A stretch of 64,000 bases of DNA from Musa acuminata AAA Group (Eukaryota > Streptophyta > Magnoliopsida > Zingiberales > Musaceae), in NCBI RefSeq assembly GCF_036884655.1, contig NC_088339.1, positions 28,614,501-28,678,500 of the forward strand, given 5' to 3'. Positions 24,440 through 37,713 of this stretch are shown here, in pieces. Both the position numbers and the translations under genes were made by a program. Under the pieces are notes generated by a model. The model saw nothing but the letters and a program-made list of their open reading frames with translations. It ran no database searches and was not told where the DNA came from. The first letter of the stretch is position 1. Each line of letters starts with the position of its first letter.

Positions 24440-25310
24440 AAAGAGATTATTTTGATGGTATTATGCTGTCTCGTTGGGTGCCATCTTATTTATGTTTCGT
24501 TTTGAGACTATTTACGTGAGGAAAATATTCAAACTGAATCCGTTTCGTATCTTCTTATTCCTTTGGTTATTTTGCATCTTCCCAATAAGAAAAATTGTGA
24601 ATCCAATCGGGAGAAGAACTTGTTATTTCTATAAAATCATCATGGAAAGTTTTTATTTATTCGTAAACATGGTAAAAAAAAAAAAAAAGCGACTAGATTC
24701 CATTTGAGGACTTTCCTTTTTGAAACAATTATTCCTTTCGGCTGTAATTTCATTTGTTCCTCGATGACAAGCTTTTTGGGTTGGAAATTCATATTCCATG
24801 TAAGTTTGTGTCACACTTAAGGTTAGCAAATTTTGAAAAATAATAATGTAAAATTCAGAGAGCTTTAGGTAAATTAAGATACATGAGTCATATCCACGTC
24901 TTTGGTAATCATCATGAAATCTGCGAGAATAATTTTGTGAGATTATCGAATATTATTTGGATGTGAGAAGTCGCTTCAATCATCGAACATTATGATCGGC
25001 TATGTTATGCTAATCACATCGGTCATTACTCCTATGTGTTGGGTTGACGAGGCATCTGAGTAGGTGTCGAGCTAGTGGTGATATATCGTTCATCTAAGTC
25101 TAACATGAATGATACTTGTGTTCAAATTCGATATTGTCGAAGATAATGGACACTACATAATTGGATTCTAACTATATCGGGATATGAGATGTTTTATGAT
25201 CAGATTTGATTGTGTTGGATATACATGACACTTTATGATTGGATTCAATTACATTAGAGGTTAAAGATGATTCATGACTAGATTCGATCGCATCGGAGGA
25301 TGGAGGATAC
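24440..25310 (-). promoter_or_regulatory. Shared promoter/upstream flank, defensin-like A copy
   Basis: Starts at GAAAGAGATTATTTTGATGG. The TATA-like element is CATAAATAAG (minus strand, 24494-24485), about 99 bp before the ATG. The same block precedes both expansin genes and defensin-like B. Homology continues with interruptions through CATGAAATCTGCGAGAATA and TTCATGACTAGATTCGATCG (near 25270-25290). Confidence 0.75.
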
Positions 25311-26769
25311 ATGCCTCACCAATTAGGCTATGTCACCTCACCAAGCAGCTAGCTGATGTGCTACTAGTCGACCATGCCAATGTGCTGTATTCCGTTTGTC
25401 AAATGATAAGGTATATTTTGGGTCCAAGACACGTCACAACCGATGCTACGCCACGCTACAACTGAGTCAGCAATGGGAGCACCCCCACGCACCGATTGAC
25501 ATTTTACTTGAATGCTAATCTTTGCTTCGTCTCATTGAAGCATTTAGGCTTGGGCTATTTTATAGAGAGATTTGGTAACCATCGAGATTAAGTAGAGTTA
25601 ATCCACAATAATAAATTTTCAAAACCAAATCTTACATTCCATTGGGCATTACGATTGGCATCGCTGTGTTTGACTTACGAGGTGTTCAAACAAGTGTCAG
25701 GCTAAACGATCCCATTATCGTATATCAGAAACTTGGGTTTAGGCCTTTGCGATTAATGGTTAAGTCTCCGTTTATGTTCTCATCAAACCCTTAATCGGGA
25801 AAGATTTGTCTGTAAAGATTTAATGAATAATAATATGTTTTAATATTTTTCATAATAAGTTAATGGGTCAGTTATTATATCAAGTGAGATGATGTTATTT
25901 ACCTTTAATCTTATTGTCCTATTTAATTCCTCAACTTATTCTTTTGAAATTAGAATAGATGAAGTATCAACTATTTGTTCAAATAAGAATCATGTCATTT
26001 GTTTCCTAAAATACTTCTTTCTTTTTTAATTCAAGATCGAAGTTTGGGTACATGGAGTAAGACTCCACGGGACTATTTCATACTTGTTCATGCCGTGATG
26101 CACTAATAGTAGTATTATAGTGGATCTGAAGTGGCTGATATATTAGCATCACATATAGCAAGCGTGTCATCATCTTAGTCACTCACTAGTATCATGCACT
26201 AACTAGCAATGATCTTATTTCTATGTAAACGCATCATCGATTGACATATGTTGAATCATAAATTTTTGTTAATAGTATAACTAATTGATAAACGATTTAG
26301 AATTTGATGAACGGATGGTGTAATGGCCGACGATCAAGTGGACATAGATTGTTAATGGACCATTGGCTAGGGATAGTAGCTTCTCTGTAAGAAATATTTA
26401 CGCAAAGGAGTCACAATTAAAAAGGTTATGCTTGAAAGCCTATTGTATTTAAAAAAGTAGAAATCGACCACCTCCATTAAAGCACAATGATGTATGAGTC
26501 ACAATGGATTGTAATAGAGAGCTCGACAAATATATTATACTACGATGCCTTCCTAAAATTAGTGTGTTGAGAAAGAATCTTTAGTTTGTGATTCACAAGT
26601 GTCCTCGAGGGATGACGTTGAGATTCCTATGACTATATGATGGATACTTCAGAGTACTAAATATAATGGGGAGATGATGATGCGCTGATGATAGGTAGCG
26701 AGGGGAAGAAGTATGTGGTTGTCGTGGCACGTGTGTCGCATAGCCACGATATGAAAAGTTGAGCTATTT
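25311..26769. other. Intergenic, AT-rich
   Basis: Continuation of the array upstream of defensin-like A. There is weak similarity to the region right of defensin-like B as far as about 25550 (CTTGAATGCTAA followed by GTCTCAT). Beyond that no repeat ends or coding frames were recognised. Confidence 0.4.
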
Positions 26770-27371
26770 ATCATTCACACCCTGTCGTGATTAAATTATC
26801 GAAGGATAATTTATTTATTTTATCACTTACTGGTTTTTATGGAATAATATCTTTCTATTTAAAATTTAATCAAGTACACCTTGCAATAAATAAATAAATA
26901 AATGTCATTGTTCTTTCAAGTTTGTTGGGTGAGTTATGTCAAATGGAATGAGTAAATTGGATCAAATTGGATCAGGATATTTCATTTGTCGATTTGTGGC
27001 TCATTTATTCTCGCTTATTTATTATTATTCTTCTTTTTTATAATTATATATATTTTTTTCTATCATCGTCTTTTGTTTTCTTTTTTTCTTTTCCGATCGA
27101 GGAGTAAAAAGAGGAAGATGAAGATGGATACGATGGAAGGAGGAAACGAAGAAGAAAATATATGAAGAAGAAAAGTACAATACGAGGAGGAGGAGGAAAG
27201 GGAGTAAGAAGAAAAAAAAAGCCCGACTGACTTTTACGTTAAATTCAACCGAATTATTAATGATTCAAATTTTTTTTTAAAAATGATGGATGTAGGAGGG
27301 TAAAATGAATATATATTTTTAAAAAAAGTAATTTTTTGAGGATAAAATGCCAATTAATGAGCCTATAAGTC
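26770..27371. repeat. Start of expansin duplication unit A
   Basis: From about 26770 (CCTGTCGTGATTAAATTATC) the sequence matches the block starting near 40905. Copy A holds about 250 bp (roughly 27075-27345, purine-rich GAGGAAGA tract) that copy B lacks. Confidence 0.75.
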
Positions 27372-27727
27372 TCAATCTTGATGCTATCGGAACAAGGCCG
27401 CGTGTGTCGTTGCTTTTACGTTCACATCGGATATCGATAAAAACATAAATTAAAAGTATACATTTATTACCTTATAATTAAGCATTTTGAGCTAATGGTT
27501 TAGAGTTTTTATTAAGTTAAGGAGAACATAAATTAAAGAGTTTTTATTAAGTATTTTGAGCAAAGCATTATGGCAAAAGACACGTCAAACTCTTTTTCCC
27601 TCTCTAAAATTCAACCACGATAATTTATTCCTTGTTTTTATTCATAATAATCAAACACACATGAATCATAACTTGTGAATCATATGATCTTATATAAGTA
27701 GCAATTTAGTGCATTGTTTTAGACTTG

Positions 27728-28793
27728 TTAGAAGTTGACGTTCGAGTCGTACGTGGCCCCTGGTCTCCAACCCGCGGGGATGACGTTGGTGGCAACGATG
27801 GTCTTGCTCGACACGGCGGAGGTCAGCCGGATCGAAGCTGGACCAGGCACTGGCGCGTTCAGCTTCCAAAGGGCGCCCCACGAATTCTGCATGGGCGTCC
27901 ACGAGCTCCCCTGCCCCACTTCGACGGCCGAGATCTCGCCGTCCCCATTTACGAACTCGGGGAGCACGGCCAAGTAGTTTGAGTTGGATCCGTCGTCCAC
28001 CCTGAAGGCGACGTGAAAGCCCGGGTAGCTGCAGGGCACTCTACGAAGCCACAGGAGAGTATGTTAGGATAAGGGTGTTCGAGTGGCAGTTGAGTTCCGG
28101 GTTGGGGTTGTCACCTGGCGTATTGTATTTGAATGGAGCCCACGCTGCGAAGCGCATCGGCTTGGCCAGGCTTCGCCATGGCCCCGAAGGCAGCCCCGCT
28201 GAGGTCAAAATGGACGGAGTCGGAAGCACACGGGCCGCCGGGGCACTGGTCCGTGATGACCACGGTCACCGGACTCCCGGAGCATGCAGGGTTCGCCGTG
28301 CACGCAACCTGATCCGATCAGTGCCATCATCAATCTGTCTCCCAGCATTATCTACGTTGCAAATGAGACAATCTAGCTAGCTGGCTAAGGCGTGTATACC
28401 TGATAGCAAGCACCACATCCCTTGCCTGATTTGTACAGCGAAGTACCACCTGCTGCTATCTTGGAATCGAACGGAGCCTTGGCAACCCCATCACCATATC
28501 CGCATGCGCCACCTGTATATATTATACACATACATGCTGATCCACTATTTCACGTATGCTCTCATGCATACTTCAGAACGTAACGCAGGAACATTGTAGA
28601 CATTACCAGTACTTCCAGGGCCTTCGGCGGCCCCGTACCAGGTGGCTACAGCCGGCGACATGGCCAAGTCAGTGTCGGACGAGTTCATGCGGTTGTAGCA
28701 AGCGCAGGGGCGGAGCAGGGAAAGGAAACCAACGAAAACAAGAAGAGAAGAGAGACGACGAAAGGAGGAGGCCATGGCTGCAAAGACTTCCAT
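27728..28793 (-). CDS. EXPB: Beta-expansin, copy A, 4 exons
   Basis: Secreted cell-wall-loosening protein (expansin B) acting non-enzymatically on wall polysaccharides. Exons: 28793-28607, 28512-28400, 28308-28115 and 28040-27728, total 268 aa, normal for EXPB. Joins are GT/AG: ACTG|GTAATG, TACAG|GTGGCG, TATCAG|GTATAC, GATCAG|GTTGCG, GCCAG|GTGACA, TCGTAG|AGTGCC. A signal peptide covers about residues 1-32 and an NSS glycosylation site is at 37. The double-psi barrel has TWYG (51-54), GGACGYG, TDQC (D120) and HFD (133-135), with conserved cysteines. The C-terminal CBM63-like domain has aromatic residues W212, W219 and W223. All are intact. A second in-frame Met at residue 7 is a possible start. 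Confidence 0.95.
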
Positions 28794-28825
28794 TGCCTGA
28801 ATCTAACTTTTCCTACGGTGTCTTA

Positions 28826-29545
28826 TAAAGAGACTATTTTGATGGTATTATGCTGTCTCGTTGGTGCCATCCTATTTATATTTAACTTTGAGAATATTTA
28901 CACAAGGAAAATATTCAAACTGAATCCGTTTGGTATTGCTTATTGCTTTGGTTATTTTGTCTCAAAATTTGTGAATCCAGTAGGTAGACGAATTTGATAT
29001 TTCTATAAAATCATGATTTGGAAATTTTTATTTATTTATTTGAAAACACGGTAAAAAATAAAAGCGACTGTCTTTCATTTGAGGACTTTCCTTTTGAAGC
29101 ATTTCTTCCTTTTCCTATCGATTGGGATTTCATTTCTTTCTCTACGACAAACTAATAATAAAATTACTAATAAAAGCATTTCTTCCGCTATTTGAGACAA
29201 AAATTCATATTCCAAAAGTAAGCTTGTCTCACGCTTAGGTTAGTAATTTTTTTAAAAAAATAATAAAAAATTCAGAGAGTTTACATAACTCTACGTAAAT
29301 TAAAATACTTGAGTCCTATCAATGACTTTGGTAATTGTCATGAAATCTACGAGAATAGTTTCATAGGATTATCGAATATTACCTGGATACGAGAAGTCGC
29401 TTAAATCGTCGAGCATTACGATTGGCCACATTATGCTAACCACTGCTTGTACATCATTCATCTAGGTCTAACATGAAGGACACTTTATGTTCAAATTCGA
29501 TCTCATCACAGATAATGGATACTTCATGATTGGATTAAACTAATA
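28826..29545 (-). promoter_or_regulatory. Shared promoter/upstream flank, expansin A copy
   Basis: Begins AAAGAGACTATTTTGATGG and matches the defensin-like upstream flank. TATA box TATAAATAGG lies at 28880-28871 (minus), 78 bp before the ATG. The flank is interrupted near 29545 by an old Copia fragment carrying Copia element 1. It resumes beyond that at about 40670-40790 (GATACTTTATGGTTAGATTTG). Confidence 0.75.
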
Positions 29546-30023
29546 GCAACTAAGATTTTTCCAACTACATGAGAAAATATTATTTCTCAGTTGAGGAAAA
29601 TCGTCTCTCATAATGTGTATAAATAGGGAGCACCATATTAAACACAGAGATATCTTCTTCATTTCATTCTTAACATGATATCAGAGCCACTCTTGCCTTA
29701 GCAAGATTTCCTCGGCGACAGCAACTCTGATCTTGCAGCGATCACTGCTGTTACGACACCCTCTCTCTTTCTCACTGTCTAACGTCACCTCACTACCAGT
29801 TTTCTCCTCCCTACATCGGGCGTTGAACAATCATCATAAGTTTGCACGTTAACTTGATGGAAACTTACCTTCGCGCCCAGCACCCGGTGAGTAGCTATTT
29901 GTGTACTTGCAACTGTTCGTTTTACCTTCTAAAATCATTGTTTTTTCCTTTCTCTCTTGCACTCATGGTACTCATTAAATTGCTTATAAAGCTTCCCTCT
30001 TCACGAGACGTCGGGACTTGTTC
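29545..30023 (+). mobile_element. Old Copia-type LTR/leader fragment, copy A
   Basis: Contains TATA-like GTATAAATAG, the end TTCTTAACA, and directly after it a primer-binding site for initiator tRNA-Met (ATGATATCAGAGCCA; one base off TGGTATCAGAGCC). The order LTR end then PBS gives plus orientation. Its sequence continues after Copia element 1 at 40404-40660, so element 1 is nested in it. No coding region remains. The same fragment occurs at 43385-43878. Confidence 0.6.
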
Positions 30024-31625
30024 TGTTGGGAAATCTTAGGGGCGACATCACATGTGCAACGGAAGAATAAAAAAAATAAAATATTCAATTTTCTAAAAAG
30101 ATGTTCGTCGTCGTGTGAAAATTGGTGCACAAAAATCCATGAAACAAACTACATATAGAATAGATTGTGTTACCTAGGGAGATCGTATATCTATGTTTCC
30201 TTACAGATCTCTAGGAGAGGGTGAAGGAGGTCAAACGTTCTCCTCTCTAGCGGTGATCCACACTACAGGGTTATGACGACGCTTCTCAAAACTCCAGGTC
30301 TGCTCTGAGGTGGAGAGGGGGAGGAGAATAGGAGAGACAAGTAAAGGCTCTAACCTATGAACCACTAAATCCCTCATATTTATAGAGGTCCCCTGTCAAA
30401 CCCTAACGGATCCTCCCCTATTTGGTATTTGATATGCATCCAACTACCCAAGCCTCTTAGATTAGTGGATCTCTATCCAGTAATCTCTTATGAGCTCTTA
30501 TTGGATCTCATCCATAGGATCCAATAATTCAGGAGCTTATTGGATATCCAATAAGTCAGGGGCTCTGGTAGATATCTCATATCCAAATCTCTACTCATTG
30601 TAAACCTACCATATGTGCGTGACCTTTTAGGCCCAATATCGAGCTGACCGTGAGTCATACCTATTAGAATTCCTTCTGGCTCAATGAATTATTATCTTCA
30701 TAATAATTAACTCGACTCATCGACTACGGACGTATTAGGCCACTACGCCGTATTCCCCAAAAGATACAGGAGAATCCAACCCATTGGACCTATTTATCCT
30801 TAGTTATCATGTACCTATAGTCCCTTATCTATCTAATATCCCAGAGACCATATACCGGGTATGGTGTTATCAAACCCACATGGTTTCTAGTCGAGTCTCG
30901 CTCGAATCAGATTCTCTCGGAGAACTGTTTCTCTCTCAATCCGAATGACCATGGCAAGGGATTTGTCTGAGCAAGAACACATGTGATATTTCTCTCATAA
31001 CACCGAGAGTGGATGATCCTCTATCGATACTCAATAGCTATCGTAAGGTCAACTACCACTCCCAATGATCGGTTGTACTAGATTTGGGACATCCAAACCT
31101 ATAAGTTCGGTATCAAAGAATGGAGCACTCATATAGGACATCCTTGGTGTCTCAAGTCCAAGGACCAGATACACCACTGGGACTACGAAATCGCTGTCTT
31201 ACAATAAGACTTCATCAACTATGCAGCATTCTGTAAGCGGATCAATCAATGAACTCATTCTTCACTGAGCACCTGTATTGTATCCCTAGTGTCCCCACAC
31301 GAGCAGCTATGAGATCAGCTGCATTCATCATATAAACAGGTATACAACACACCAGTCTGTCCGGTTATCTTGATGTCCCTCTCGAATAACCTATGACCGA
31401 GATTATTTAGGATATGTATTTAAAGATGAATTGATCTCATTATCGTGATCTCATCACGATCCAATTCCCATTGCACAGATCCAAGGACATCATAATATAT
31501 ACATACATATATGTAATAACCAATATAAAGTGATAAATACCAAAATATAATAATAAAAAGATTCTGTGTCAAGTCACACGTGCCATCACTCACGTGATTG
31601 GCTTGCTGGACACCTATGACTAGCA
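30024..31625 (-). repeat. 3' LTR of Copia element 1
   Basis: 1602 bp, plus strand reads TGTTGGGAAATC ... CTATGACTAGCA. It ends in TG/CA and is flanked on the outside by TGTTC. Confidence 0.93.
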
Positions 31626-34600
31626 ATCTCCCACTTGACTTAAAGCCAATCACTTATGTGTTTGATCCCTATCAGACCCCTATGACGCTCAATGGCAATC
31701 TGAAACAACGACTTTGTGAGTGGATCTGCAATGTTATCTTCGAATTGAACTCTTTCCACTACTACATCTCCTCGTGTCATGATCTCTCTAATAAGTTGGA
31801 ATCTCCTTAGAACACTTCTGATGAGACTCAGGTTCCCTTATTTGAGTAATCGCCCCATGGTAGTCGCAATATAAGGAATCAACTCATCGCTAATTGGCTC
31901 GACTCCTATATCTGTGATGAACTTCTTCATCCATACTCCCTCCTTTACTGCATCTGCTACAGCAATGTACTCTGCCTCTGTGGTCGAGTCAGCAATAATA
32001 TTTTGCTTGAAACTCTTCTAGCATACTGCTCCTCCATTCAAGGTGTACACATACCCCGAATTCGACTTGCTATCATCGATATCAGACTGAAAGCTTGAGT
32101 CTGTGTAGCCTTCAACCCTGAGGCTACTACCTCCATATACTAGTAAAAGATTCCTAGTTTTTCTCAAGTACTTAAGGATACACTTTACTGCTTTCCAGTG
32201 CTCCAAGCCTGGATCCGCTTGATACCTATTCGTGATACTCAGAGCATGCGCTATATCAGGCATAGTATATAGCATAACATATATGATTGACCCTATCGTT
32301 GTGGCATAAAGTATCATATCCATATTCGCCCTTTCTTCAGGAGTCTTTGGGGACATACTCCTAGAAAGCAATCCCATGTCTCATCAGTATGAGACCTCTC
32401 TTGGAATTTTTCATGCCAAATCTTTTGACAATAGTTTCTATATACCTGGACTAGGATAAGCCAAGCATCCTCTTGGATCTATCTCTCTAGATCCGAATCC
32501 CCAAGATATAGGATGCTTCTCTTAAGTCCTTCATGGAGAAGTATCTAGATAACCAAGCCTTTATTTTGGATAGCATTCCTACATCATTCTTAATGATCAG
32601 GATGTCATTCACATATAACACCAAAAAGATGACAGCGCTCCCACTTACCTTCCTGTACATACAAGGCTCATCTTCGTTCTTAACGAAGTCATAAGATCTT
32701 ATTGCCTCATCAAATCTTATGTTCCAACTTTGAGAAACTTGCTTTAGTCCATAAATGGATCTAAGTAACCTGCACACCTTATCTGGGCAATCGTTGGACA
32801 CGAATCCCTCGGGTTATATCATATACACCTCATCCTCAAGGTTCCCATTGAAGAATGTGATTTTCACATCCATCTATCGGATCTCATAATCATAGTATGC
32901 TACAATAGCCAATAGAATTCAGATGGATTTTAGCATTACTACGGGTGAGAAGGTTTCGTCATAGTCAATACTTTACCTTTGATGATACCCCTTAGCCACT
33001 AGCCTTGCTTTATAGGTCTCTACCTATCCATCTACTCCGATCTTTTTCTTAAAGATCTACATGTAACCGATGGGTACAATACCTTCGGTCGCATCAACTA
33101 GGTTCCAAACCTTGTTGGAGTATATAAAATTCATCTCAGAATCCATGGCTTTTTGCCACTTCCCGAAGTCTATACTCATAATAGCCTTCTCGTAGGTCTA
33201 AGGATCAATATTCTCAACATCCTCTCCTCTAATATGTCCCACATATCTCTCAGGAGGATGAGATACTTTACCGAAGTTATGTAAAGTTGGAACTTGTGTA
33301 TTAGGTACTTGAACAGACTCAGGCTGTAGAGTGGTACTTGAGCTAGGTTCTCCAACCTCGCTCAACTCTTATCATGCTCTTACTGTCTCCGCCAAGAATA
33401 TGTTCCGTCTCAAGGAACACTGCTCTCTTGGCTATAAAGACCTTTTGGCCCTCGAGATGATAGAAATAATACCCATAATTTTCCTTAGGGTATCCCACGA
33501 ACTTGCACCGCTCTATCATCGATTCCAACTTATTGGGGTTGTGTCTTTTAACGTGGATAGGGCAGCCCTAAATTTTAATAACCTTAAGATCGGGTTTCTT
33601 CCCTTTCCATATCTCATGTGATGTAGACACTACTGACTTAGTTGGAACTCTGTTCAGAAGGTAAGCTACGGTCTCTAGGGCATATCCCCGGAATGAGATG
33701 GGTAGATCAGTGAGACTCATCATGGACCGTACCATGTCTAACAGTATATGATTTCTCCTTTCAGACACACCATTGAGCTGAGGTGTATAAGGAGGTGTCC
33801 ATTGGGATAATATCCCATGGTCCTTGAGGAACTGAGTAAACTCTGTACTTAAGTACTTACGTCCTCGATCTGATCGAAGAGTCTTGATACTCTTTCTAGT
33901 CTGATTCTCTACTTCATTCTTATACTCTTTGAATTTCTCAAAGATCTCGGACTTGTACTTCATTAAATACACATAATTATACCTTCAGAAATCATCAGTA
34001 TAGGTAATGAAGTAGGAGTAACCACCAATGGCATGAGTTGACATGGGTCCACATACATCACTATGTATAAGTTCCAACAGCTTAGTGGCTCTCTCTCCAG
34101 TTTCACTAAATGGAGAATTGATCAGTTTTCTACGAAGGCAAGGCTCGTAAGTTGCATATGACTCATAGTTGAATGGATCTATATGTCTATCATTTAGCAA
34201 CTTTTGAATCCTTCCCTCATTGATGTGACCTAGCCTACAATGTCATAGGTATGCATTGTTCATCTTATCTCGTTTCCTATTAGACACACTTACATTCATG
34301 ATATGTGGAGTAGTATCTAGCATAAACAAACCATTATGCAATGTTCCTTTCGTGATGATCTTATCATTTAATAATATTGAACAACTATTGTTCTTAAAAA
34401 CTAATTTATATCTACTATCAAATATGAAATAGAGATAATGTGTTTGATAATAGAAGGAACAAAATAACATGCATCTAATGTAATAATAGCTCCACTAGGC
34501 AGATGTAGGGCGACCTCACCAACAGCTACTATAGCAACTTTTGCTCCATTGCTCATCTTGAGGTCCATCTCGCCTCTCTTTAGTCTCCGAGGCTTTGCCA

Positions 34601-34655
34601 GAACCTGCAACGAATTATATATATGATAAGCACTACCGGTATCCAATACCCATGT
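31626..34655 (-). pseudogene. Copia element 1 pol remains: protease start, integrase, RT, RNase H
   Basis: Read on the minus strand. The protease VLDTGSAYH lies at about 34650-34600. The integrase region 34200-33568 has YATYEPCLRRKL, HSDVCGP, TDDF, LRSDRG and NGVSERRN, so the D,D,E residues are largely recognisable. Reverse transcriptase at 32801-32487 has CRLLRSIYGLKQ and the catalytic box as YVNDI instead of YVDDI. The RNase H part at 32377-32018 has EGYTDSSFQSDIDDS. Frames are interrupted by stops and shifts between these blocks (around 33984 and 32400, for example). It is non-functional by both the frame breaks and the altered RT active site. Confidence 0.9.
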
Positions 34656-36150
34656 TATTGGGAAATCATTGGGGCCGACATCATATGCGCAGCGGAAGAA
34701 CAAGAAAACAAAAATCCCCGATTCCCAAAAAGATGTTCGTCGTCGTGCGAAGATTGGTGCGCAAAAATCCGCAAAACACAAAACTGCGTATAGAGATTGT
34801 GTTACCTAGGGAGATTGTATATCCCTGTTTCCTTGCAGATCCTTAGGAGAGGGTGAAGGAGGTCAAGCGTCCTACTCTCTAGCGGTGATCCACACAGCAG
34901 GGTTGCGACGACGCTCCTCAAAAACTCCAGGCCTACTCTGAGGTGGAGAGGGAGAGGAGAATAGGAAAGGCAAGCAAAGACTCTAGCCTATGAGGCTGTG
35001 AATCCCTCCTATTTATAGAGATCCCGTGTCAAAACCCTAATGGGTCCTTCCCTAGTGGGTATTGGATCTGCATCCAATAAGACAAGGGCTCCGTCGGATA
35101 TCTCATATCCGAACCTCTACTCATCGCAATGCCTACCATATGTGTGTGACCCTCTAGGCCCAATATCGAGCTGGCCGTGAGTCATACCTGTCAGAACTCC
35201 TTCTAACTCAGTGAATTATTATCTTTGTAATAATTCACTCGACTCATCGACTACGGACGTACTAGGCCACTACACCGTAGTCCCCAAACGATACAGGAGA
35301 ATCCAATCCATTGGACCTGTCTGTCCTCAGTTACCATGTACCTATAGTCCCTCATCCATCTAATATCCCAAAGACCGTATATCGAGCATGGTGCTGTCAG
35401 ACCCATACGGTTTCTACTCGAGTCTCGCTCTAATCGGATTCTCCCGGAGAACTCTTTCTCTCTCAACCCGAATGACCCTGGCTAGGGATTTGTCTGAGCA
35501 AGAACACATAGGATATTCCTCTCATGACGCCGAGAGTGGATGATCCTCTATTGACACTCAATAGCCCTCGTAAGGTCGACTACCACTCCCAATGACCAGC
35601 TGTACTAGATCTGGGGACAGCCAAACCTATAAGTCTGGTATCAAAGAGTGGAGCACTCATACAGGACATCCTTGGTGTCTCAAGTCTAAGGACCAGATAC
35701 ACCACTAGGACTACGGAATCGCTGTCTGACAATAAGGCATCATCAACCATCCAGCATTCCGTAAGCGGATCAATCAGTGAACTCATTCTCCAATGAGCAC
35801 CTGTACTGTATCCCTAGTGTCCCTACACGAGCAGCTATGAGACCAGCTGCATCCATCATATGGACCGGTATACAGCACACCAGTCTATCCGGTTATCACG
35901 ATGTCCCTCTCGAGTAACCTATGACCGGGATTATTTAGGATATGTGTTAAAGGTGAATCGATCTCATTATCATGATCTCATCACGATCCGATTCCCATTG
36001 CACAAATCCAAGGACATCACAATATATGTATACATTTATGCAATAGTTATAAAGTGATATACACCAAAATATAATAAGCAAAAAGATTCTGTATCAAGTC
36101 ACACGTGCCATCACTCACGTGATTGGCTTGCTGGGCACTTATGACTAGCA
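34656..36150 (-). mobile_element. Solo LTR of the same Copia family nested in element 1
   Basis: 1495 bp, TATTGGGAAATC ... ATGACTAGCA, flanked by CATGT on both sides (34651-34655, 36151-36155). Joining the flanks restores the sequence seen uninterrupted in element 2 (near 48470). It lies immediately before the protease active site codons. No internal region remains, as expected after LTR-LTR recombination. Confidence 0.92.
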
Positions 36151-36155
36151 CATGT

Positions 36156-37011
36156 GTTATTATAAGAGTGACAAATGGAGACCGATCATGAATGTACCTG
36201 AAGTTTCTCCAAGCTTCTGTTTCGCCCTCTCTACAAGGTACTCTTTGTAGTTCCTCTTCCAGTGCCCATCTTTACCAGAGTGGAAGCACTGGCCTTTGTC
36301 CGTTGTCGTGTCTTTTTTAGCAACCTTTGCTTTACCTGGTCTGCCCTTGTCCTTCTTAAGGGACTTTTCTCCTTTCCTTTTCTTTATGGTCTCCCTAGTG
36401 TAGAGAACTGGCTTCTCCTTTTTGATGGTGCTCTCTACCTCCCTCAACATATTAAGGAGCTTTGGGAGAGTCACCTCAAGCTTATTCATTTTAAAATTCA
36501 TTATGAACTATGAAAAGGAATCTGATAGGGACTGAAGCACAATGTCCACACTTAAGTTATCCTCTAGAATCATTCCTAGACCTGTGAGTTTCTCTATCAA
36601 CTCAATCATTTTTAGGACATTGTTCTGAACCGATGTTCTCTTAGTCATCCTTGCGTGAAAGAGACTCTTGGATATCTCATATCGCTGAGTCCTTCCTTAT
36701 TTCTCAAATAGTTTGCGGACATGTAGCAGAATAGATCTGACATCCATCTTTTCATGTTGTCTCTGTAACTCAGGAGTCATAGAGCCCAACATGTAACACT
36801 AAGCAAGAGTGGAATCATCATTGTACTTCACGTAGCGAGTGATCGCATCCTCACTTGCCCCTTCCTCAAGCGTAGGCATCACTGTATCAAGGACATACAC
36901 GATTTTTTCCCTCGTGAGAATAATTCTCAAGTTCCAGAGCCAATCCGTATAATTTGGACCAGTGAGGCGGTTGACATCAAGTATGCCAAGTAAGGGATTT
37001 GAAAGTGACAT
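36156..37011 (-). pseudogene. Copia element 1 gag remains
   Basis: Starts at ATG 37011 (MSLSNPLLGILDVNRLTGPN..., a Copia gag N-terminus). After frame breaks it continues at 36501-36160 with a lysine-rich stretch and a zinc knuckle. The knuckle reads [14 protein letters not shown], so two of the CCHC ligands (second and fourth) are lost. Confidence 0.88.
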
Positions 37012-37099
37012 TTTCTAAAAATAAAGATGTAGTATAAATAAATAACATGCAGATTTTGCAAGAAATAAACAATCAAAATATTGACTTCTATCTTAATAT

Positions 37100-37649
37100 G
37101 CTCCCACTATTTTACTAGCGAGTCATGCGACATCCTTAGCACGTGAAATGGAAGTCTCCGATAGACTTCTAGTAGGGATTAAGATCCAATCAGCGTCTTA
37201 GTGTAACCTCGAGGGACTTGATCAATCACACTAAGCCCAAAAGGTAGGCAACTCTTGTCGATCATAGCTCTTTGTGATTCCTGCCCTGTTTGGCCTCCAA
37301 ATCACTATGATCTCGAGGGACTCGACCAACCATGATGTTCGGTTAAGTCAACATCATCGTTACAAGATGAGTCTGATTTGATGATATACCCTCGAGGGAC
37401 TCGACCAAGTATACCATGTTCTCAAGTCATCGGTGACATCTCTATATCGTAGGCAAGATAGCGAATCGCGATATATGTGAGCCTCGTGGGACTCAACCGA
37501 CTCAACCTACACCGGGAATTGGTCCCTACCTATAACGATGGAAGGCCACGTGGGTCAATCTAATGGCCTTACGTTTACCAATTTAATATTATCGATAGAG
37601 GGGTTTATATGATTTGGTCTCCTAATATAACATGTCACACATATACATA

Positions 37650-37713
<64 letters not shown>

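Noticed and set aside
37212..37500. CRISPR-like spaced repeats in the Copia leader
   Set aside because: Only four imperfect copies with uneven spacing in plant retrotransposon DNA; no array structure.
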